Shown here: one piece after another, positions 12,891 to 22,500 of the stretch
Position numbering within the stretch: position 1 is the first letter of the stretch
Layout of the letters: each line of letters opens with the position of its first letter
Source: Enoplolaimus lenunculus
Lineage: Eukaryota > Nematoda > Enoplea > Enoplida > Thoracostomopsidae
Assembly (NCBI GenBank): GCA_030248215.1
Contig: JASANG010003910.1
Span: 62,001 to 126,000 of the forward strand
Length of the DNA: 64,000 bases
Direction: 5' to 3'
The notes under the pieces: model-generated
Database searches by the model: none
Told to the model about the DNA's origin: nothing
The model's input: the letters and a program-made list of their open reading frames with translations, nothing else
Made by a program: the position numbers and the translations under genes

Positions 12891-12984
12891 TGAATTCGCA
12901 GGTCGAACAGATAACGAATATACCATAATTTTTGCACATAAATACTTATTTAGTTAATTGCAACTATTGTTTATATACATATAT

Positions 12985-15900
12985 ATGTTTTCGGACGATC
13001 CAATTCATGTGTATTGTGATGAAAATTTGGCGTCAGTTTCATGTGTAAATATAATTTTGCAACGCAAGTTTTCTACCCACATATTATTAGTCGGTTACTC
13101 AACCGGTCACTTGGTCGCATACGATTTATCGACGCACTTGAAGTTATGGACGATTAAAGGTTCAATGATTATCTAATTAACATTGCAGTTTGGCAGAGTA
13201 AACGTGGTGCATTTTACGTTTAGCTTTAGCGATACTATTAGTAAACATAGCCCGTTGTATTTAGTTTTATGCGTTACCATCATTTTCCGCAGTGCTTTTT
13301 GTTCGGTTGTAAATTATCACTTAAACCGCGCACATTATTTTAAAATATGTACTGTAATTGGCATGATCTACAATAGTGGCGGTATGCACCATGAACGGAC
13401 CGAATGATCTATTGCGCGCTTATAAAATTGTTTCAGCATTTTCACGTAACAAATGGTTTATTTTAATATTTCGTTGCTACAGTATATATGTAATAAACGA
13501 CTTTAAAATAGCTGGTTTAAGATGATTCTTCTTCAAGTGAAGGTATACGTGTACAAGCATGTGGCACGTGTTTCGGTTATATATGGGTGCATCGGAGGAA
13601 CAAGGGCGTAAAATTCTGGAACCTTGATTGCGAGGACAAACCTGATAGTGTCGTCGGTTTGCAGTTTATTTACTTATTAGGATGGTCTTTTGTTTGTATC
13701 AACGTTTAACGGTTGCGGAAAAAGCGAGATGTAAATGTTCGTTGACTAAAGTACGAAAAATTAAACCTAAGGGGCTGTTTCGATGGTTGTGTTAATTTGC
13801 GTATCTAACAACGTAAATTGTTACTGCAATTGCAAAAATATGCCGCGTATTCTTTGTCATTTGCTCTTTTGTTCAATGCTAAGCTTCGCTAAAACGGACC
13901 TTTTGTTTGCTGAATTTTGTATTATTTGATTACCTTTTATGAAGCTTTTAATTAAAAGCCTGTTCTGATACTTAGTGTACATTGTTGCTGTTTTGCAGGA
14001 AACATAGGTAACGATTATTATGGTTTTTGCAACGCAGTTGTTGAAGAACTTCCTGATGGTGAAACGTTTTTGGCGATACCGCATTGTTCTCAGCCAAATA
14101 AAGAAACAACAGCTGTTGAAGTTTACGTATCTAAACCGCACGAATTGCACATCGGACGCGAGTCTTGTAGTCTGATTCCTGGTTGTAGCGACAACAAAAA
14201 ATATGGAATGAACATTCGTATGGGTTCAATACGAGATAACGATCCGTATAAGTAAGTATTTATGATGTGGAGGTTCGAGTCACTGGCGCAACCAGCATTC
14301 TGGTTTGTGAAATGTCGCATAAATTACTTGAGAAATGAGCAAGAATTGGGGTTTTGTTGGAAAACTGAATCGACCGCAAAAACGGAAAGATTGAAAAACA
14401 CATACTCGAACTTGTGTTCAACAAATACAAAGACGTTAATGCATGCTAAGTCTGGTGCCAAAATGATACTAAGAGAACCGTATGACTATTTTACTAAGTG
14501 TATATCAACATTTTATAACACATGATAATCATAGGATACCCAAAAAATATCCGAAAAGAAAAATGTATTCGGGTATCCGTCGGATTTCCGAAATGGTACC
14601 GCGTAAAATGTTTTTCTGAATATTTTGCGCTGTTTCATCACTAAGGTAGCTGGACCTGACGAAAAAATTCCGTATTCAAATTTGAGTCAGAATATTGAAC
14701 TAAATTCTTGACAATATCTGCGTATAGATTTGGGTTTTCGGTGTTTATTTTTGTAAAATTTAGTCCTGTTTAACTTTGGTCTTTTTCCAATCATAGTTGC
14801 AGTCAGAAAATTTTCATAATTCAGTATGATATTGAAAACATTTCTTTTCTTACATCTTGCTGGAAACCGTCATAAGCTCGGTCCTAAACTGTTTCATTCG
14901 TTTCATGGAAAAATAGCTTCTTAGTAGGCTTAGTTTTTGTTTTTAATCAAACGTAATTCAAAATTTGATAGTAAATTCGGTGCGCTAAACCGATCATCCA
15001 ACGCAAAAAAATGATGCAATTCAACTCCGCGCTTCACTTTTACACAGCAATATATACACATGAAAAAATTATAGATTTCTGAATTGTTGGAAATACATTA
15101 TAACGTCACGAAAAGTAAAAGTATATATTTAATTGAAATCTTAAAAAATTAAACTTTAATTGAAATGATCAGGGGAGGTTATGAGGAGCCAATCTTCATC
15201 ATGCTTTGATATATTAAGACTAGTGTGGGTCCTGAAGATTTGGACCAATATTACTTTTAGCGATTTAATAATCAAAATATATTCGAAAGTTTAAGCCTCC
15301 TAGCGTAATGAACACACGTTAAAGCAAAGCTTAAGACTAAGTAATGCAAAACCACTCATGCATGTATAGGTCGAAAGAAGGGTGACATTCATTAGAATCT
15401 CTGTTGCCGTGGTTTTTGACGGAGACAAACCAAATCAACTCAATTTCAGGCGGCCAACGCAAGTATCTATTAGTCAGTAGCAATCCTTTAAACCGAAAAC
15501 CCAGAACCATTGAGCCAGTTGTATAACGGTTTTTAGAATTGTATTTTTTATGCTCATAACCATCAGCTTGTGGGTCAGGTACTTCATTCAGAGCAACAGG
15601 TTAAAACAAGTGCTTTAGAAACAAAAATTTAGATTCGAAATCCCAAAAAACGCAAGATCGAGTTTTGGATATCGAAATAGAATCGGATATGTCCTGATAA
15701 AAATCGGCAAGCATTGCCAGATATCCAGATATGAAAAAATATTCGATGCCCATCACTACTGAGGACAGCCAATTTTTTTTGCGCTAATTGAGCAACTAAT
15801 TTGCTAAAATTTCATACACGGTTAAATAATGTTTTATTTATGTACATACCTCCAGTTGGTATTGTTAATACTTGAGCAGTATTTTTAGCGAATGTTGAAA

Positions 15901-16520
15901 TTGTTTTGCAAGCTAATTGACATTGTCCTGGTTATATTTTAAGGCTTAAAATTGCCGTCGCATACGAGTCTGGTAACATCGTTGGTTATTCGCTAGCAAT
16001 TAACTCTAATACAGGAGTGAAGAATCGTGTTATGGCGCATCAAATTTTTAACCTTGCAGTTTCTTTTCCGGAGCCTGTGTTAGATTTTGCTATCTCGACA
16101 GCATGGAGTATCGGTCTTGCTATTTCTGGAAACAGTGGTGATATTAAAAGATTTAAAATAAAGCTAGATGTTACGAAGAGTGATAGCAAAATCAATGCTT
16201 GTGATGTGGAAAATAAAGACATTGTGTTAGCTGAATTACTGAAGCCTTTCGCGAGTGAATCCTATTTTGCAGCCAAGTTTACTTCCATTGCCGTGCATCC
16301 TAAACGAAAAATTGCGGCAGTAGGGGTTGCCAACGGCTCTTGTTTAATTGTTTCCATTAATTCTGGGCGGCCGCTAGCTATTCTATCTTATCACAGAGAA
16401 TCGATTCAGGCTTTGGCGTTTATGACAAGTGAACTTAAGACTGGTGAAACTTTAAATGGTGATTGCTTAGCGGTTGGATCAGCTGATGGAAAGGTTTCGT
16501 TGTGGAACTTAATTCGATGA
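12985..16520 (+). CDS. GNB1L/Asa1-like WD40-repeat protein (4 exons)
   Basis: Exons 12985-13159, 13522-13656, 13999-14251 and 15944-16520 join in frame to 379 residues. WD-type blades are visible: 'GHLVAYDLSTHLKLW' in exon 1, 'GVKFWNL' in exon 2, 'ESGNIVGYSL' early in exon 4, and a C-terminal pair where 'HPKRKIAAVG', 'GRPLAIL', 'ESIQALAFM' and 'LAVGSADGKVSLWNL' follow the last blades of human GNB1L almost block for block. GNB1L (fission yeast Asa1) is a seven-blade propeller that works with the TELO2-TTI1-TTI2 co-chaperone to stabilise PIKK kinases such as ATM, ATR and mTOR. The protein is about 50 residues longer than the human one, mainly from loops in exons 3 and 4. The first ATG is chosen because conserved similarity starts right after it; an upstream in-frame ATG at 12958 exists. 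Another WD40 family is possible but less likely. Confidence 0.85.
14525..15345 (+). repeat. Dispersed repeat, one arm of a large inverted pair
   Basis: Much of this stretch (for example 'gtcagaatattgaactaaat' near 14685, 'caggggaggttatgaggagcc' near 15170, 'ctagtgtgggtcctgaagat' near 15220) recurs in reverse orientation at 20390-21260. Worn pieces occur near 10190 and 11140. It lies in intron 3 of the GNB1L-like gene. No coding capacity; class unknown. Confidence 0.65.
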
Positions 16521-16616
16521 TTGAATTTTGTTTGTGTCTAACTATATAACAATTTGTTTGGTTGTACGCTAACATTTAACACAAAGTTTGGCACATATTA
16601 TTCTACTTTGTTTTTG

Positions 16617-16807
16617 GGGCCCAGAAAGTTTGGTTGAAGCAAATGGCTCATATTCAAGCTAGGCACGAACCGTTTTCCGTGTTTGGACTAATTTTTCTGT
16701 TTTGGGCTTAGATTTACGCTTAGGTATAGGCTTATTATTACGTTTAAGATCAAGCTTAGGCATGGTAATCTGCTATACTACTGTTACAACCCTGATTTAT
16801 ACATTGG
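16617..16807 (-). mobile_element. Telomere-like MITE copy, reverse
   Basis: Begins ggggcccag and ends tttatacattggc. The core holds ttaggc-like units (gcttagatttacgcttaggt) and the reversed left part 'ctatactactgttacaaccctg'. Diverged ends. Confidence 0.65.
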
Positions 16808-17395
16808 CTGAAGGAATTCAGAGTGAATACTGTCTTGGTTCGCTGTTTAAATTCACAGTATATTATATATTACATATTTACTTGTGAGACAGCGTTTAAC
16901 TCTGCATATCAAAACATGTTTACAGTATTCCGAAACCGAAACTATCAGGAGCGGAATATATTAAGTTTTCAAGCAATTTGTTGTCAATACCATCAAATTT
17001 TATACTGAAACTATTCGTAGTTAGCTTACAGATAGCTGTAAAAGAAAAACTTGATCTCCGATTTTGGTAATCTTGCTGTGCAGTCATATCCTAAACTTTT
17101 CATTGCGTTGTAAGCTGTTTTAATTGTTTGTACACTGTTTTGTATTTGTTGCGCAATAAAAATTTAGTCGACTTCATTGTTTTATGGACAGTAAGTATAC
17201 ATAGAGAATGTCCGTTGGGGAATGTTTGTGTTGCAAGAATGTTTTCAAAATTTGCGGAATTCCTACTAAACGTTTGTTGAAATGCTCGACTTATGAACCG
17301 GAAATCCGTTTCCGCTAATCAGTAGAGTTTCCGTTGCAGAAATACCGGAAATTCTGTCATTTTTATGCTTAAAATAATGTTTATATTCGTTATAT

Positions 17396-17560
17396 GGCCA
17401 ATGTATAGAACAGGGCCGGAACGGTAGTATAAGCATATTCCTAAGCCTAAGTTCAAGAATGAGCTTATGCCTAAGCCTAAGCAAAAAATAGTCTAAAGCT
17501 TACGCTTACTCTATTACAGTCCTGCCGGGAAATGTTCCGGCCCTGTTCTATACATGAGCC
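17396..17560 (+). mobile_element. Telomere-like MITE copy
   Basis: Inverted ends GGCCAATGTATAGAACAGGG and CCCTGTTCTATACATGAGCC enclose cctaag units and the family's 'gtctaaagctta' tail. Flanking octamers (cgttatat, atggtgta) do not match, so no duplication can be claimed. Confidence 0.75.
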
Positions 17561-18089
17561 ATGGTGTATGTTTGCATGCCTGATTTGTGTCGGTAGAAAA
17601 TAAAATACCTTTGACACCTTTATACTTCGATGTCCGTTTCCGTTTTATTTCGATTAATAGTCGTTTACATTTTCGCTATTCGTTTATACCCTGCCGAAGT
17701 GGCATTTTGATGTAGTTCTGGTGTAAACTTATTCGAAGTTATATTGAAAATGAAAAACTTTGCTTTATGCGTTAGAACGCTTTCTATGGTGAACGTGAAT
17801 AATAATGTGTTTTAAGATGGTGATGCTATTATTCAGTCATTATCCAATCAACAGCAAAAATAAGATCAATCCCATCAGACCCAAAATAACTGAATTCCAC
17901 GAGTCGCAAGGGCAGATGTATAACTTCAAACTTAAATCCGTGTTGCATATACCTACATATTCTGCCACAGCTTTTGCGAAATCTAAACGATAATTTGTGA
18001 GCCAAATATTTAGAATTGTGACTAAATACGTTAACTCGTAAAGTTTGCTCGTTTCGTATATATTTAACAAACGTTTCGCGCTAATTTTA

Positions 18090-18310
18090 GCCCGTGCATA
18101 GATTAGGGACCGACCGTTTTTCCGTAAGAATGTAATGCCTAGTGTAAGCTTAAGCTTCAGACATTTTTGTGTAGGTCTCGACTTTGGCTTAGGTATAGGG
18201 TTATTCCTACGCATAGGCTTAGGCCTGTACTTAATAGGGTTTTTATTGTGGTTAGGCTTAGGCATAGGTATAATCGTGTACTGCTGCTACGGCCCTGTCT
18301 TATTCATTGG
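18090..18310 (-). mobile_element. Telomere-like MITE copy, reverse
   Basis: Runs from gcccgtgcatag to cctgtcttattcattggc. The core has repeated ttaggctt/ttaggcat units (for example ataggcttaggcctgtac near 18210 and ggttaggcttaggcataggt near 18250). The short frames across it are repeat artefacts. Confidence 0.7.
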
Positions 18311-18818
18311 CACTAATTTCGGAAAATCATTACTTGTCACAGCAGTTTGAAAGGTTACGTTTGCGCTAGTAGCGTCGTATTGAATGTGAGGCAAATTAGC
18401 TGCAATTAAGTCGAATTTGCTAAACATCAGGGTGTCACCGGATACCAATTAGTAATGGAGCATCGACAAAAATGACTCCCGATCCCGCTGATTTGGTATA
18501 ACTTTCTATAATTTGGTATAATTTTGTATTTTACAAAGAGTTTAGTGTTAACCGTGTTAGTAATATACTTATTTCGATTCTTGTTGACTCTCCACAAATT
18601 TAGCAGTAAGTTGTAGGTTCAGGCATATTGTAGGCAAGCGTTTCCGATGTCTTAAGCATGAGTGTAAGTGCAACTGTGGGGAAAATGAATTCAGCAATAA
18701 ATATTCGGAAGTGCAGAATACCGGAGCAGGAGTCAAATAGACAATTTAAGCCAGAGTCGGGCATCCGGCTGCACCCTGCTTTGTACCATTGTTGAACTAT
18801 TCAACATGCTTTTAGAAT

Positions 18819-19501
18819 ATGAGTGGTTATATACTACCGCGTTACTGCAACAGATCTGCGAGTCGAATATGTTACCATTCGTGCGTTCGGCTTTGCAGTT
18901 TTGCTTTACAGCAATATGCGGTTCAACTAGAACCTTATTTTTCGAATAGTCAATCACGGAGTCGTATCTATAACGACGTGTATTCTAATAAACAAAGCAT
19001 TGTGAATATCAAAAAATTGTGTCAGTGGACACAACAGCAGACAAGAGTATTTCCAAGACTGAAGTACAGACTCGATCAAGAAAGAAGTTGTTTAAAGTTT
19101 TGCTGTACCCAGCAATCTGTAAGTGTCGAACCAATGGCGACGATGACTATTGATTCACCAGAATTTCGTAGTTTGTTCACGCCACAATTGAAGAAATTAG
19201 CTGCTATGTTCAAGTGAGTACGTATGTAATCCGACACGTTGACGGATTTGTTACATTTTTCGTAAAATGTGGTCTTGTGAAACAGCTTTGGTTGGTGTGG
19301 GCGAAAAGCGTTAGTAGTTTTTGGGCAATATTCTATGCTGCAGAAACAATATAAATAAGTTTAATATCGTGCTTTTTAGAATTTTGCGCGGTTTAAGTTT
19401 ATATGTGCCTGTGTTGGAAGTTTTCAAAAACTTTAGTGAAATATTTCATTCTTTTCGTCTTGGTTTTCCTCTTCTTGTTCTTCTTTTCACTCTTCTTCTC
19501 A

Positions 19502-19549
<48 letters not shown>

Positions 19550-22500
19550 TATTATTATTGTTGTTGTTGTTGTTGTATTATTATTATAATTATTATTTGT
19601 TGTTTTTGTTCTACCTATTTATGTTCGTTCACAATATAGGCGACACGGGTACGAAATTCGAATGGCAGGCGGTGCAGCTCGTGATCTATTAATGGGTATT
19701 CGTCCGCATGATATTGATTTGGCGACAACAGCAACACCAGAGCAAATACATGATATTTTTGAAGCGGAAGGCGTGAGAACGTTTAATGTTAATGGCGAGA
19801 GACATGGTTAGTAGTAAAGGGCATCGAATATTTTTTATTCTTACGTTGGCCACCTGAAATTGGGTTAAAAACCATTGCAACCGAGATTCTATTGAATATC
19901 ACCCTAACCTCGAAGTATATATACACGAGTCGTTTTACGTTCTAAGAAGAAAGAACCACACTGAAGTATATTTACGCTTATAGTCGTACAAATATCAGTC
20001 CTTGTTACTTTCAGTGGTGCCCCGCATTTAGCAAAAATTCAGAAATTTCTGACCAGAGGGCGTGCTAACGAATGTTATGAAACGCAATTTTTCACCAAGA
20101 AATTTTCTGAACGTAAAAATTGTAACAGAAATTTTATGAATATAAAAATGTAACGTAGGGACCTTATTATTTTTTAGAAAAAAATTTCTCAGGGGAAAAA
20201 TTGTAAGATTGGGACCTTATCATTTTATCACAATAAGTTTTGTAATGGGGAAAAATTGTAAGGTCCTCACCATTTTATCACAAAAAATTCTGACTGGGGA
20301 CGTACGCCCCCCGCTTTCCCTCTGGATCCTCTATTTTCGGCTTTTTCATTAGACCGTAATAGAGTACGTACGCTTAAAATTTAGATGAATTTTTCGCTTG
20401 GACTTAGGCTTAAGCTTTGTTTTAGACTTGTGTTTATTACGCTAGGAGGGTTAAACTTAGGAAAATGTGTCGTTTGTTAAATTGCTAAAATATTTGTCCA
20501 AATCTTCAGGACCCACACTAGTCTAATATATCGAAATATAATGCCGATTTGGCTCCTCATAATCTCCCCTGATGATTTCAATTAAGTTTTAATTTTTTAG
20601 ATTTGAATTAAATATATACTTTTACTTTTCGTGATCTTATATGGACTACTGCGAAACGAAAAATGTGTTTTCAACAATCCAGAAATCTATAATTTTTTCA
20701 TGTGTATATATTGCTGTGTAAAAGCGAAGCGCTGAGTTGAATTGCATCATTTTCTGCGTTGGATGATCGGTTTAGCCCGCCTAATTTACTATCGAATTTT
20801 AAATTACGTTTAATTAAAAACAAAAACTAAGACAACTAAGAAGCTGTTTTTCCATGAAACGAATGAAACTGTTCAGCACCAAGCTTATGACAGTTTCCAG
20901 CAAGATGTAAGAAGAGAAATGTTTTCAATATCATACTGAATTATAAAAATTTTTTCTGACTGTAACTATGATTGGAAAAATACCAAAGATAAACAGCTCT
21001 AAATTTTACATACAATATACACCGAAAAGTACAATTCTACTCACAAAAATTGTCAAGAATTTAGTTCAATATTCTGACTCAGATTTGAATACGGAATTTC
21101 TTTTCGTCAGATCCACCTACTTTAAGAGTGAAACAACGCAAATTATTCAGAAATGTTTTCACACAATAGCATTTCGGCTATCCGGCAGATATCCGGATAC
21201 ATATTTTTTTGAATACATATGCGCATAATTTTCATATTTGGATACTGGGTGCCCATCACTAATCGTTAGTGATTTTAATTGCTTTTCTGAGCTGTCTTAG
21301 TGTTGAAATTTGTTTTAATTGCTTGAGATATAATTTCTAAAATAAAAACGTTCGGTTTTCAATTTTAATCAAAAACGTTACTGCAAAAAGGGATACCTTT
21401 ATACTGCAGCCGCCTCCACACAACTAAATTGTGTGAAGGAAAGACAATAAAGAAGTAACATATTATTTACAATCCAAAGAGCACCATTTATTAGAACGTT
21501 CTAAAATGAAACGTCTCATTAATATAGGGGAGTGCGATACGGGTACGTTTTACTTTCCAGTCATGAGAGTGACACCAAACTGAGCCTCGGCAATTTTAAG
21601 TGGTTCTAAGCAGGATTGGATGCGACCACATTCCGAACGTCACCATTAAGCGGTTCCCTGTATTTGAACGTCAAAAATAGTGGTATTTTTGTTTAGTGGT
21701 TGTAGGAACTATTAAGTTGGTAACTCAAGAACCCTCCCGTCAAGATTTCTGAACAACATAACCCGCTTTGCGGAACCGTGGTTACACCCCTGTCTTCTGA
21801 TTCACATTGCACTGATTTTAGCACTCACAGGTTCTACTTACCTGTTTCAGGTACAGTGAGTTGTCGAATCGATGATGCAGAAAACTTTGAAGTTACAACG
21901 CTTAGAATCGATAAAGTTTGCGATGGAAGGCACGCCGAGGTTGAATTTACCACTGACTGGCAGAAAGATGCAAATCGGCGAGATCTGACCATTAATTCCA
22001 TGTTTTTAGGTAGAATGTAGGTTACAACTTGTACGCTTCGGCATTCCAGCCTTAGCCTTTGCCAACCCTCGTGTTTTTGGTTAAGCCCGCGTTGAAGCCG
22101 TAACTTTAAAATGTGGAGAGCATGTACAAAAGTTGTTATTTGCCTTTTTTAGTTTTTGCATTTAAGTTGCTGAATCAGGTTGTTGTCGTTTCGGGATTTG
22201 TTTACTCAGAAGTCTAGAACACGCTGAGCTGTTTGCTCAGTGCTTGTAAATTTTGTATGATGAAAATATAGGTTTTTCAGGACTGGATGGTACGATCTAT
22301 GACTATTTCGGTGGAATTCGCGATGTTGAAAAGCGTAGAGTCGCTTTTGTTGGTGATCCTGATGAACGAATGAAGGAAGATTATTTGCGAATATTACGAT
22401 ATTTTAGGTAAACCAAAAGTTATTGGTTGCATGCCCAAAATCAGATGTTATGAGCTAAGATTTTGGTTCTGTAAATATTATGTGAAGCAGTCACAATTGA

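Larger units (their letters stand above)
9323..12984. other. Spacer between the dehydrogenase and GNB1L-like genes
   Basis: No conserved coding exon found on either strand. A possible polyadenylation signal AATAAA for the upstream gene is at 9482-9487, downstream of the inserted MITE. About 10190-10310 and 11040-11290 match parts of the repeat family at 14525-15345 and 20390-21260. The telomere-like MITE at 10404-10618 and tRNA-derived SINE pieces from about 11930 on fill much of the rest. Confidence 0.5.
16521..18818. other. Spacer between GNB1L-like gene and TRNT1
   Basis: No coding exon recognised. The nearest AATAAA downstream of the WD40 gene is at 17155-17160. The stretch holds three copies of the telomere-like MITE (16617-16807, 17396-17560, 18090-18310) and a fragment with a CAGGGTGCAACCGG-type end at about 18725-18778 (ccggctgcaccctg). 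Confidence 0.5.

Noticed and set aside
9177-18310. True telomeric or subtelomeric DNA
   Set aside because: TTAGGC-like runs are short, degenerate, in both orientations and confined to MITE copies among ordinary genes.
19321-19692. 123-residue frame rich in Leu/Ile/Tyr
   Set aside because: It runs through the ATT/GTT microsatellite in TRNT1 intron 1; simple sequence, not a gene.
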